Assembly (NCBI GenBank): GCA_027922465.2
Contig: BQMF02000022.1
Span: 1,364,001 to 1,428,000 of the forward strand
Length of the DNA stretch: 64,000 nt
Source: Turritopsis dohrnii
Lineage: Eukaryota > Cnidaria > Hydrozoa > Anthoathecata > Oceaniidae
Direction: 5' to 3'
The notes below the pieces were generated by a model. That model was not told the origin of the DNA and ran no database searches. It was given only the letters and a program-made list of their open reading frames with translations. Below, piece by piece: positions 11,442 to 23,210 of the stretch; position 1 is the stretch's first letter; each line of letters starts with the position of its first letter. Position numbers and translations under genes: made by a program.

Positions 11442-14400
11442 ATGTCGAAACGCATGAGAATCAGTTGTCCTGTATGCGATCTGATTATGGAGGATACTGA
11501 ATTACTGGCACATCATGTTCATCAACATTTTGACGTTCAACCAGGTTGCAATTTATTTTTCGTATAAGGTGATTTGATTTTTTTTGAGATCTATAGATGA
11601 ATCTGCTTGCAACACACAGTCTCAATAATTGTAAAGCTACTGTTTGGTATCAAAATATAAGAGATGAGCACTCTCTTAAAAGGTATCATCGGCATGCATA
11701 CAGTTTGTTCTTTAAAGGGATCCTGGGATAACAAATAATAGTTTGGTACATAATAGAGCTGAAAAAGTTGATTAACAAGTCTTTTTACAGTTGAAAATAT
11801 TTCAATTTAAAAAATCAAATTATGCAATGCATAATTATGATGTAATAGGAGAGTGTACTGTTGATGTCTGTTAGAATTCTTTGATCTATTATAAAGTACA
11901 AGGATGTAATATTCATTTATACCAGGTGTCACACAAAAAACTTTAAGTCTGATTAATTACCAGGGCCAAAAAAAATCTATTTTATATTTAATTTTTTTTT
12001 CCATCGTAAAGAGGATGCTTTCACTTAAATTTTGACGTATCAAAATTTAAATTTGGTTCATTGGTTGAAAAGTTATGACCGAAAAATTAAAAGATCACTT
12101 TTCAAAAATTGTCAAAAAAGACGATCCCTTTAAATTGCCTCTGATATTGAAATGTTTTTACCATCCTCAAATCATAGAGATGTCATGAATGAAAAGAAGG
12201 TTTTGCACTAAACCGAAATTGAACTGAATTTGGCATTAAAAGAGATGACATGTTGCTATGCATACACAGATTGCAGTACAGCGAGGCTATGGAGTCATCT
12301 AGTGGTCCTTTCGTTTCAATAAAATTAATTCTGACCGGTCAAGTTGATCAACCATTAGAAAAAATACTTGGTCAAGTGACTTATATCGTCGGTCATTGTT
12401 CGCTGACCTTCCGTTATTTACAGCGCTGAGTCAAACACGCAGGGGGTAAATACAGGTCAAAAACCGAAGCACAATGCGCTATTGGGCGTTGAAATCTCAG
12501 CACCCAAATTCAAAACCTCGATTCTTCATGTTTGAACTTTTGTTAATTCAATGAATAATGGATATAAAAGCCTTCAGTACGAAAATAAATAGGTGCGAAC
12601 AACGCTGACTATTAAAAAATTGTTATGGTGCATAACAAAAGGATAAATAAAAATATGAACATAACTTAGAGTAGATTTGAGCGATTTTAGGCCATATAGG
12701 GCCCAAATCTAAAATTTACAGTGCTCACCACCCAGACCCCCTAACCACCTGCCATTTCATGTCACTAGTACCGACCAAATTCAAATCCTGTATTACCCCT
12801 TGACACGGTAAAAGGAAGAAAGGAAAAAAGCTAAAGCTTTAGCTGAGGAAGATGCTTATATTATGATAAGTCAGAAGAGGGGTACAGGAGATAGAACGAA
12901 TAATAGAAATGCTTGGAGTGCAGTTGATAAAAACCTTGAGCTGAAAAAGGTCCTTTTTTCATTGTTTATGATGTCCCATATTGATGTCTATCGACAGTCA
13001 CAAACTAAGTTTTTGTGACTACATTTCAAAACATTTTAATAAAATTCAATGGACACGTTTGCATTTAGTTTTTGCTTCATATTGGCTCCGGCAATAAATT
13101 TTATATCTCATTATTTGCATTTATCATAAATGCTTTGGTGAAGCTTTGGTGGACACTCAGCAATTTTCATGAATTGGTATAATTGTTAATCTCCATTGTT
13201 CTATCAAGGATGCGCTTATGATGTAGCTGAAATATTATGTATTATATAATATGTTTCTATTATCAAAAGACCTTTTACCATTAAGACTTTTTGAACACTT
13301 TCCAATGGGCAAAGTAGTAATATTATCAAAATGTATCAAATGTATTGAAAGGCAATTCAAAGTAATTTTCAACTGGATTGAAGACCTTCAAATTGTACTT
13401 TTTGCATTGTATACTAGGTCTGAGACCCCAACAGAATTTCTGAATGGAAATTTTAACTTGCATTAAAGTAATACTTAACTATTCATTTATACGTGACGAA
13501 ACAGGGCAATGTTTATGATCTGTAATTTTGAATAATTTGTATATTTTGTATATTCATATATATTATAATCCATCTTAGGGCCATCTTCAATTCATTGTTC
13601 ATACCCTGGTTGCAATGCAGTAAGTAGGTATTCCTTTTTGATAGTACACCTGTTAATATAATCAACATAGTTATTAGGAAATTATATACCAAATATACAG
13701 TTAGAAGTACATGCCTACTCACACCTGCAGTAATGATTTTCAGTCTTTTTTTGTATCTAAATTTTCTCTATTATAAGTATAATAATACAATTAATTCCTA
13801 TACATACCTTTGTTACTTGAAAATTATATAAAGACTGTTTTAAGAACTTCAAAAAATAAATTATGAAAAATATGTCAGTAATTTCGAAAATTGAATTACA
13901 AAACATTTGCTAGAAATAAATATTCTCTAACATTAAAGCAAAAAACAGACATGTTGTTACATTGTAAGGCTCTTTTTTTATTGTCTGCTATCAAGTGCAT
14001 TTTGAATACATTAGAAAAATGAGAAGTTGTTGATTATTAATATTTTCAATCCTCCCAACTAGTAATAAAAGAAGAATTGTCAGACCATCTCCTTGCTCAT
14101 AATTTGCATGAGGAAACTACGAACACCAACGAAAACCTGAATGACAGTGCTCTTGCAAGATTTATTCAAGAAGAAGAAAGTAGTTTTGTGGTGCACAGTG
14201 CCAACACCCAGGAAGCAGACATGTTGTTAGCCAGACAAATGCAATTTGAAGAGCAAAAAACGACAGAAAGTGAACATTTTAAGAATCTACAGGTAATACC
14301 TTATGCCAGGTATTGTTATAGTTTGCATTAGTTAGATAGCGCGTAACTAAATAGAATAATAAAATGTTATAACATCAGGCAATGTTGTGTCTGATTTAAG

Positions 14401-17400
14401 TTCTATATACACTATACTTACACAGGAAAGTGTACAAAATGCTTTGAGAATAATGCATTTTAGAAAACATTTTTTAAAAAACTAATGTAAACTTAAAGAT
14501 AACTGATAAATGTTTTATCAGCTTAGTGTAAACACCAAAAAATCCATATATTTTCAATATCAATGTTTTTAAACGAATCAGAATATTTTTGAATTCGTAA
14601 TAAAATTTCTCTAGTGTAAAATGTGATATGAAACTTTAATTTTAATTTTTGAATATTTTTTCTTCAGGAAAAATATGGGATGATTGAGAATGGAGGTTAC
14701 AATAGGCAATTTGAAGAACATATGAGCAAACAAGTTGGAAAAAAGGTTTCTGTTCATGACTATTATCAACAAAAGGCAAATATGATATCTGCAAGTGTGA
14801 CTGGAAATGATAGTGGGGAAACAAGAACGTCAGGTTATTACTCACTAAGTATTTTTTAAGCATTTGGCTAAAAATTAACTTGTCAATATTGCAGACTCCA
14901 AAGAACATCAGTTATTCCTATTGGTTTTTGAGATGTTTGACCCTAACATTGGACTAATTTGAGTATTCAATGGGATAGTTTCACATCAACACACACAAAA
15001 TCGCATGATATGATATTTTTGTGTGTCCTTGTCTGACAAATTTTCTCACATTTTGATCCATAAACAAAATGTTTCTATTTTAAATGGGTATAAAGCCCAT
15101 TGACATGCACATTGCAGAAATTCTAGAAGTACTGAAGAAACTTTTTATATTTTCTAAAAAAGTTCTTTAAAGATTATACGATGATAGAATAGGTAATAAT
15201 GTTAAACAGGATTTTTAAAGTTTACCTGCCAAAGTTTAACATTTTAGGAAAAGGTAGAGTGAGTTTTGTGAACTGTCAAGTAGTTAATGGTTATTAAGGA
15301 TACTAACAAAAATAATGAATCTGGCACCAAATCAAAAATCTGGAAGTGCTTTCCTTGTAGAATATGTAAAATATTTTATGGAGTAAAACCAAATTTTACC
15401 TGTGAGAGAAAACACGAAATCAGCTGTTAATGACTCAGCTGACATCAAATCAAATCACTGCTGTTAAGGATAGTCACCCCTTGCTGCATGTTTTCAGTTT
15501 TGTGTCCATAACTTTTGATGTGGTTACTTTTTCATCAACAAAGTATATATTTTTGAAAACCTTCTAAAATATAATGGATATAATTTTTTTTTCAAAATAT
15601 TTAGTTTTAAAAAAGTTATTGCGGATAAATCCATTTTGAAAGCCTTAATTTCTGGGAACGGACCCTTTGAAAAATATATTCCACGATATTTTTATGTTAT
15701 TGTGTGTTAAAAAGCATTACTACAGTTTTTTAAAACAAGTCCTAGTTCTGAAAAATAAATGATTTACGAAAAACATTTGTTAAAATAGCCTTTCCTTGAC
15801 TTTCTCCCTTCACTGCAGAGCGAATATTTTCTTAAAGAAAAAATTCCTGGAGGTATTTAAAGACAGATAAGTAACACAGAAATACTTATTGAGAAAAGGT
15901 CTTCCAAAGAAATTTCATTTTGCCATCAGTTGAATAAACTACATTACAAAAGAAACAATAGCTCGTATTTTCTTATAGATGGTTAATAAATCTACTATAA
16001 AAAGAGATCACAGTTCTTGCAAACATGCTTTTCTCTCTCTTGGTCTCAAAAGAGGCAGCCTTTCTAATGAATTTATATTTACAATGAATAATTATTTTAG
16101 GTTTAATTGAGGCAATAGATAGAAGGTGTTTGGAATCTAACACTGTCATATTCCTTTGCTCACCTATTGATCACTTTTCGGCTGGTGTCAGTGATCGTGG
16201 TTGGGGTTGTGGTTATCGGAATCTACAAATGCTGCTATCATCTCTAATCCTGAAAGAGAAATATAGGAAACTCCTAAGAGATGTAATGGATGTAACAGAC
16301 ATACCTTCTGTTCCAAGGTTGCAGTTACTGATTGAAAGAGCATGGGAGAATGGTAGGAAGGGTTTGTAGCTTGCCATAGGTCTTTTAGTAACTGAATTTG
16401 TGTGAAACACTTTTTTCATCTTTGAGTGAAGTTTAAAAAACCTTACCTGGTCGTTTTTTATTGGCTTAAAAGAATGCACTGATATGGAACTGATATGGGG
16501 GAATTAGTTTTTTCAAGCAATGATGAAGAATGGATTTAGTTTACAAGCCGAAACCAAACTGACCTCCCACCTCCTTTCTTGTTGTCTATCTTTAATTGGT
16601 TGGTATTAATTATTTTCATTAAAAAAATTTCGTACTTATCTGTTTCTTAAAGGTTATGATCAGGCAGGCAAGGAACAACTTGGTGGCAAGTTGCGAAACA
16701 CAAGAAAGTGGATTGGTGCTACAGAAGTGACTTCTTTCCTTCGATTTTGCAAGATTAGGTGAGATATGAACATGAAGATATTAAAACAGTGAAAACACAT
16801 TTTTGAATTTTTAACTTTTTGTCACACTTTCTTTGAGTCTGAGATTGTGACTTCAATTTCACATACTTATTGTAATAAATTCAGGGCAAATATTGTTGAT
16901 TTCCATAAACCTACGTCGTCTAATGGCACTCATCCAGACTTGTTTCAGTGGATTGAAAGATATTACAAAGAGAAAGCGTCGCTGTTTCCTTTATACCTAC
17001 AGCATCATGGTAAATATGCAGTTTTATCCATCTTTTTTTTTAAAGTTGTCTCATTTGTTTTGACCTGCATAATATACATGTATCAGAGTGAATCTAGGCC
17101 TTCACAATATCCACCAATCGAATCTATGTCTTCACAATATCCACCAATCGAATCTATGTCTTCACAATATCCACCAATCAAATGTTATTATCTATTGGAT
17201 CTACTTGGATTCAATTGTCCTTGTTTGTGTCATGTTAAACTTTAACTATTGGTTTTATTTGAAAAGCTGGTTTATTTTTGTCTTTCTTTCCTCTTGAGGA
17301 ATCGAGCCGAATCTGCGAGTTGGTCCTAGATTATATTTAAATGATCTTTGTATATTGTATAAATAGTATTGTGCATGATTTTGAGATTATAATAAATTGG

Positions 17401-17840
17401 TAAATACTACAGCTTTATTAAAGATGTTTGTTATTCTTTGGTTTAGTATGATTACATCACGTTCATCCATTTGTTTTTTATTTTTAAAGGACACAGTCGG
17501 ACCTGCGTTGGGTTTCAAGTGATGGACTCAATGAATTTACTACTGTTTGATCCTTCTCTAAAAGTAAACACTGTTCGCAGTCTACTTGCAGACATAAAAT
17601 CTCACACCAAGAAAACTCTTTGTCAGTTAAAACCATTAATGAAATCAATTAATCAGATGAAGTCGAAACAGTTTCAAATAGTTTATGTTGATGGTACTTA
17701 TGAAAATTCAACAGAAATCATGGTATATATAAGTGCTTTTGTTTCTTTCAGGCATTTTGTGATCTAAAATTCCGAAACTCTAAATTGATGGGATTTTATT
17801 TTAGGAAAGCAAAGTGATCAGATCAACACGTATACCATAG
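11442..17840 (+). CDS. ZUP1: ZUP1 (ZUFSP-type) K63-specific deubiquitinase
   Basis: Eight exons: 11442-11544, 14063-14292, 14668-14833, 16101-16352, 16653-16758, 16885-17009, 17490-17722 and 17805-17840; phases fit and yield about 416 residues. Residues 9-30 form one C2H2 finger (CPVC...HHVHQHF), equivalent to the last finger of the vertebrate protein. Next come two MIU-like ubiquitin-binding helices (ALARFIQEEES, MLLARQMQFEEQ). The C-terminal C78 peptidase domain has the catalytic triad Cys203 (DRGWGCGYRN), His329 (GHSRT) and Asp348 (LLLFDPS). The last exon encodes only ESKVIRSTRIP, aligning with the tail of the human protein. The family cleaves long K63-linked ubiquitin chains in genome-stability pathways. 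The protein is shorter than the human one because the upstream fingers are absent; an undetected 5' exon could hold them. The exon-1 donor (GTTGCA) is weak. Confidence 0.93.
12440..12802. mobile_element. hAT-like MITE in ZUP1 intron 1, 5-bp target duplication
   Basis: The ends are CAGGGGGTAAATACAGG on the left and CCTGTATTACCCCTTG on the right, nearly perfect inverted copies. ACACG lies directly outside on both sides (12435-12439 and 12803-12807). It belongs to the same family as 32709-33396, sharing the ends and internal motifs such as CGCTATTGGGCG and CCAAATTCAAA. Confidence 0.85.
12812..13018 (+). other. Exon-like open stretch in ZUP1 intron 1, not recognised
   Basis: Directly beyond the target duplication of the preceding element, a 69-codon open stretch begins after a TAA. 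It starts KEERKKAKALAEEDAYIMIS and continues with a composition unlike the surrounding AT-rich intron: many charged residues and a tryptophan. A potential donor (AAAAAGGTCC) occurs about 140 bp in, near 12949. It has no clear acceptor and no homology that I recognise, so it may be a lost exon, an alternative exon or a remnant of a mobile element. Confidence 0.25.
17098..17186 (+). repeat. 30-bp minisatellite (three copies) in ZUP1 intron 6
   Basis: Three consecutive units with the core CTTCACAATATCCACCAATC differ by one or two bases. The unit length is a multiple of three and the array stays open in the frame of ZUP1 exon 6, reading SSQYPPIESM repeatedly. It lies after the exon-6 donor at 17010, so it is intronic in the canonical transcript. 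Confidence 0.8.
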
Positions 17841-18422
17841 CCATGGACCAAGGATACGAAGAAGGACAGTTGTATGTATTGTATGACACTTTGGAACACT
17901 TGCAGTCCTAGTGGAGGCAGAAAAAATATTTCATTGTACATTGTGTAGATATGGAAAAAATTTATTTTAAAGAAGAGCTGTAACTTTGCCTTGTTCATGT
18001 GATCTTGTAAGTTTTTTAAACTTGTCCAGTGAAAAAGAAAAGCACTTCTGTATAGATGTATGAATTTCCGATTAGATTAGAACTTGAAGGCCGGTGACAA
18101 GAAAAATAGCAAACATCATTTTTAATTAGTTGCGTTCTTTTCATTGCGTTCTATTCCATAGTCTTATGCAGGGTCAGTCAAAAAAAGTGGAGGAGTCCAA
18201 CATTATGATATTTCTTTTCCATAGTGTCGATTACTTGCACATTTTTCTTTTCTGCTTTAAATGACTAAACTTTCCTCCAGAAATTTTGGCTGAGCTGTAA
18301 CTAGGCCTCTCCCTGTGAATGAATAGTTTGCAGAATAGGTGATTATTGTGCAGTTTGCTTGTGTTACGTGACTGCAAACTTTTTCTTCTGCTTTCTAGAT
18401 GAAAGAGTTCAATTAATAAAAA
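17841..18422. other. ZUP1-HPS1 intergenic spacer with a dispersed repeat
   Basis: Holds the ZUP1 3' UTR and the HPS1 promoter. A dispersed repeat at about 18171-18300 (GTGGAGGAGTC ... GACTAAACTTTCCTCCA ... TTTTGGCTGAGCT) also occurs at 48428-48545. Its outer motifs are inversely related, so it may be a small fold-back MITE. Confidence 0.55.
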
Positions 18423-21400
18423 ATGAAATGTTTGACTGTGTTTAGCAAGAAACCAGAGCTTTTATACTTATCAAACGACAAGCAATTCGAAAAACACTTG
18501 ATACAAAATGTGATAAAGCAAAAACTGGTTGACACATCTGATCCGAATCATGCCTTTGATGATAACACTTTACTTAGCTATGCAGAACACTTTTTTTGTC
18601 CATTGATTTCATCCAATATGTACATGGCAGAAATTGGCGATCCCTATACATCAATTTCTTGTAAGAATGGGTTTTTGTTTGTCATGAAAGAGGTAAGTTA
18701 TTCTGGTGGGCATTTAATTTGTGTATTTCCGAATGTTAACGCGTTTAATGCTTGTTATTACTTAAAGCTATCTAATCTCTACTTCGTGGCCGTCTGCGGA
18801 GATGGAGAGGAATCCGAACTTTTTTTGCAAAGGAAAATAAATGTCTTCCATAACCTTCTTCGACTTTATTTCGGACCGTGTGTAGCTGAACAGGTTAAAC
18901 CGGAATATCCAACGATTCGCAAACAGAGGTGGAGTGAGTTGGAGGAACTTTTAAACACGTGGCATACACTTGCGAAACAAGAACAGATGTTTCTGGTGGA
19001 AGCCATCGAGCGTTTACATGTCAACCAACACTTAAATAGCGTCTCTTTAAACTTGCTTGGAGACGTGTTGCAGCGAACAAACCGTGATGGCCACACTGTT
19101 CACGCTATGTTGTTTGTAAATAATAAATTGTTAGGTTTATATTCCAATGAGTTTTCACCTGAGCTATGGACGTCAGACATTCTTATGCTGATTGTGATTG
19201 TGAAAAACAGGTTCAAGTACAATGATGACACTGTGCCTACCAGTGTTTACCGAACACTGCCATCGCTAAGCAGTTCCTCCAATCAGACACTTAGTGACCA
19301 GACTCTTTTTAAACACATGATGCACCAATCAAATCCAGTGAATTTCAAAGACACTGAATCGGAGACTTCTTCCAATAATTTAAAATATCATTCCGCCCCA
19401 TCAACGCCTCAACAGGCGGACAGTTTTCACACCCCATCATCATCATCTTATGTTTCTGATGCCCTGGATGAGCATGATTTGGTGAGTTCTATTTTTTTAG
19501 ATTCTTTCCATTGTGTTCATCAACGTCTCAGTTTAATGTGAATAATCTTTTATGGATTTTTTGGCATTATCTCGTAACTTTTAAGCAATGGTGAAGAGTT
19601 CTCCATCCTGTGTTCGATGTTAATGTGATGTTTTTCAGAGCATGAATGAAGCAGATCTTGAATTACTTCTAACATCGACAGAGGAAACGGAAGGTGACGA
19701 AGATCGTACGTTGAACGAATGGATGGAAGAAAAGAAGTCCAGTCAAAATACTGACATCGATCAAGGTGAAAGCACGGAGGTGTTAAACGAAGATGAGGAA
19801 ATACTGGAAGACTTCCAAAAAGAACAGATCTCGTTCTATTTCCAAAAATTTGTCTTTCTACAAGCTGGCAAATGCAAGTATACTCCACATACAGCTCACT
19901 GCCTGCTGTTAGACAACGCCACTGTATTGATCGTCATATCACAGGTACGTTTATTTGAGATATCGCTTCATACGGGCTGTAAGAAGCAGTTGGATGCAAG
20001 TTGGATGATATGTACGTTTTGCTGTTGACTTCACATTCATCTTTCATGCAGCTTAACATTTCATGCAAACTTAACATTAGGTCGAATAAACAAAATAGAA
20101 ACAGTATAATCCTCTGCAATTATTTTCAGTTGCATGCGATGGAATATCATTCATTGTAAGTTGCAAGCGTTACACCAAATCAATATTATCAATAAACTAC
20201 AGCTACATTTATGAATTATACTAACCTTTCCTAACATGAAGTTTTTTCATAACCTTACCAAAATAATTTAGTTACATTCTATTTTTCTTGACAGAGCAGA
20301 CACATGTCTTTGGCGGCGGTTGTTCAAAAACTTCTGTCATGCTTCGAAAAGGTGCTCACTTTGAAAGCTGATAAAGTTCAGTCTACCCGCGTCAAACTGT
20401 TTGAAGATGCGGAAAAATGCGTGAAGAAGATATTGAATGCGTCATTTAAAAACGCTGACGTAAGTAAAACGAGTTAGTTTAGCGTGAAAACGGGCTAGTT
20501 CAACGCAGAAACCCATCAGAAAACAAACTAGTAAACTGATTAAAAAAAACAAAAAAAAAAACGTCCCAAAACATTTTGACAGTGTTTTTTTTTCAGTGTT
20601 GAGCGAATTGAGATTTGATTTTTTCTTTTCCGTAGAAAATTCTAATCTTTAATTTTAGGGGTGTTTTTTTTGGCCCACCCGGTTATCACCTTCCGCTGTT
20701 ATAGCACTATCTTCTTACTGTCTTGATTTCGCTTAAACGAAACTTCCTTCGCTCTGTTTCCAACTGGAGTCTTGTTTTTGTTCCTTGCGGCAATGTGCTT
20801 GAATGAAGGAATGAATGAAATTTCGGCATTTCTTTTTGAAGCTTGAAAGCGAGCGTTTGCTTCAAAGCTGCCGAATGTTGGAGCGAGCGTGGAAGCTGTT
20901 ACTCGATGCAGGATTTGTGGCATTTATTCGTGGTGAAGAAACCGCTTCAGACATGTCAACTAAGTAAAGCTTTTCTTGTATTGTTGAATTGATAACGTAC
21001 TCTCCACACATTCCATCATCACTGGGACTAACCAGTGAAATATTTACAAGAAAAGATTTTTGAACAATTTTTATTTTAACCAGGTGTTTTCAGGCTTTAA
21101 AAATGAATTGTAAATCTCATTAATTATTCATGACCAAAAAATTGGTGGAAAATCAAATCGATTTGATTTTTTCGCCAACTTTTCTATTCAAATTACAACA
21201 GCTGGGAATGTGAGTTTGTTGTTTTGAAGAGAGAGAAGCGTGCGTCAAACACCAGCTTAAAAGAAATTTTTCAAGAATCTTTACGTGTAAAACCCCCCTT
21301 AAAAAAATCGTTCAGTGCACATGGTTTCTCAAATGTTGCAGTCAACATAATGCTTCAGTTTGATATATTTCCATCAATGTAAGTCCTACGATCCGTTCAA

Positions 21401-23210
21401 GCTATGTGATTGGTTTATGAATTGGTCTCATAGTGTGTGTCTCTTTATAGATTGGAGATGAGCTTGTTAGAAGTAATACGGGTCACCAAATCGTTTTTCA
21501 CGCACTTGTTTATCAGCCATACTCAGCGACGATTATCAAGATACGAAAAACAGCTGAACGTAATCCTCAATGTAAGGGATATGGCCATACGAAGACTTAG
21601 TCATTTTAGTATGTATTTGCAAGTGCGAGGCCAGCGCAATGTGACCATGACTGCATATCATAATGACTTTCCTGGTCTTGTACATTTCATTTATGTAAAC
21701 AGGTAGAAATTCTTTTGTGAGTAATTTTATTTTATCGATCGTTCGAATTTTCTCTGCATATACTCCCACTCCTAACAGAAGCCTTAGCCTGCATGAGTCA
21801 TTCGACACGCTTTACTCTTACTGTAAGATTGCATTTGTAGAGGAACAGATCAATTGATTGCGCCAACCATTAACGTCAACAAAGACTCTCGAAAAGTACG
21901 CAGCAATAAGCTACCTATCTATATCGTGATCAAGCAACGAATTTGGGACCTGTGGCAGTACGCTGAAAACATGGTACTGAACGGTTTCACATCACTCATT
22001 GTTCGTGATGGGGATTTTTGCTATTCGTATTTCCTATGGTTTGAAGATCTTGCAGGAAAGCCCCTCACCACATCGAAAACACTGAAAGAATTGCGCGAAA
22101 CCAACCCGACAGGTGTCATGTCCGGATTGTTTTATAAGTATGTATCGTTAATTGATGATATCCGCACACAATGTACCTTTCCAATTGCAGCGCAAAGTTA
22201 TCGGATCGAGTAGGACTCGAACCTACGACCTCTATGAAGTTAATTCAACGCCAAAATCTCGTTTATCAAGTCGTCGAGTCGTTTTAGATGAACACTCGTT
22301 TTTCAATTTGAGGCGTTTTAGAAGTTGGGGTCGCTAGATGCTGTGTAATTGAGGCGTTTCGGAAGATTAGCCGTTTTAGATGTTTAGTCCATGAAAGATT
22401 CCTTTTCTTGGTTTGACTGTTTGTTAGAATTCTGAAAAATCCCTTATATATTGATATAATAAGAAGTGTACCTCGCATTATTATGTTCATGTTCAGTACT
22501 GCGGAACACACTATATCGCCTAATTTCAAGTAAGGAACTCACGAATAGTGTCATTCGGAATAAACAGATCATCAAATTTTAATAGTTCTTGATATGAAGG
22601 ACCGACAAATTTTGAACAACGCGTTATCGTCTGAAACGAACAAACTTCTAAAATGCCTTCATTTGAAAAACGAGTGTTCATCTAAAACGACTCGATGACT
22701 TGAATGTCGACTTATTGTGAACCGCGATAACATCTAAAACGATTCGACGACTTGACAAACGAGATTTTGGCGCCGAATTGACTTCCTAGACTTCTCGCTT
22801 GCCGGGGGATTGCTCTAACCACTAAGCTACCGACCCCTTGTGATCATACTAGTTCGTAGCAATTTGCGAATTCGAAGTTTGTTTGGAAGTTTTTGAATCG
22901 TTTTCACTATTTCCTTCGTTATCAGCAAACAATCCGTAGAGTTTTGTTATAACAGTTTTTTTCTGTTACTAAGAGCGTTGGAATGATGATATTCCTTTAC
23001 TAATGTTCGTAGTTATTTTTTGATTTTAGAAATATAATTCGCCATTTGTTTCCTTCGCATTCACCGAACAATGTCAACTGTTTCGAGCTGTTGTGTATGC
23101 ATATCGGCGCCGTCAATAATCACTTTGTCGCCACGTCGTGTCGGAAATTGACTCGCTTTCTTTGGGACGCGTCTGCTGAAGCGAACTCTTCTATGATAAA
23201 TTTGTTATAA
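18423..23210 (+). CDS. HPS1: HPS1, BLOC-3 subunit (Rab32/38 GEF)
   Basis: Exons supported: 18423-18692, 18768-19481, 19639-19944, 20295-20459, 21451-21702, 21841-22137 and 23030-23210. The protein opens with MKC as in human HPS1, followed by a longin-type domain (FLFVMKE joined to LSNLYFVAVCGDGEESE). A Ser/Thr-rich acidic linker follows (about residues 245-390). The C-terminal longin-type module has RNVTMTAYHNDFPGLVHFIY and VRDGDFCYSYFLWFED, both diagnostic for HPS1, and the protein ends SSMINLL. HPS1 with HPS4 forms BLOC-3, which activates Rab32/38 on lysosome-related organelles. The exon 20295-20459 ends in phase 0 while 21451 begins with the third base of a codon, so one small exon of roughly 15-25 codons in 20460-21450 was not located. 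The total is about 730 residues plus that exon, versus about 700 in human. Confidence 0.95.
18693..18767 (+). other. 75-nt in-frame intron inside HPS1
   Basis: GAG|GTAAGT opens and TTACTTAAAG closes a 75-nt segment that is a multiple of three and has no in-frame stop, so it reads through as 25 extra residues (VSYSGGHL...). Removing it restores the continuous family pattern FLFVMKE-LSNLYFVAVCGDGEE. A branch-like TGTTAAC lies within it. Confidence 0.8.
22202..22836 (-). pseudogene. tRNA-like gene split by a fold-back element
   Basis: On the minus strand, 22836-22791 gives a tRNA 5' half: acceptor strand GGGTCGG, TA, then a D arm GCTTAGTGGTTAGAGC containing an A box. The 3' half at 22230-22202 gives a perfect T arm (GTAGG-TTCGAGT-CCTAC, B box), acceptor strand TCGATCC and discriminator G. 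The two acceptor strands pair at all seven positions, with two G-U pairs. Between the halves, where the anticodon arm should be, is the 560-bp inverted-repeat element. No anticodon can be assigned. It is either a tRNA gene broken by insertion or part of a composite, tRNA-ended mobile element. It lies in HPS1 intron 6, antisense to HPS1. Confidence 0.65.
22231..22790. mobile_element. Fold-back element with nested inverted repeats
   Basis: Outer arms 22231-22290 and 22731-22790 are inverted copies over 60 bp at roughly 90% identity. The left arm continues to 22324, and its inner part (22270-22324) is also the inverted copy of 22645-22699. The right side therefore carries the TCTAAAACGA-TCGA-GACTTGA block twice. 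A further GTTTTAGATG occurs near 22373. There is no coding capacity. I could not establish a target duplication, because the ends abut tRNA-like sequence. Confidence 0.8.

Noticed and set aside
16847..17245. 132-codon frame in ZUP1
   Set aside because: It is exon 6 read through its donor into the intron and the minisatellite, not a separate gene.
19550..19888. 112-codon minus frame opposite HPS1
   Set aside because: Antisense shadow of the acidic HPS1 exon; no family motifs.
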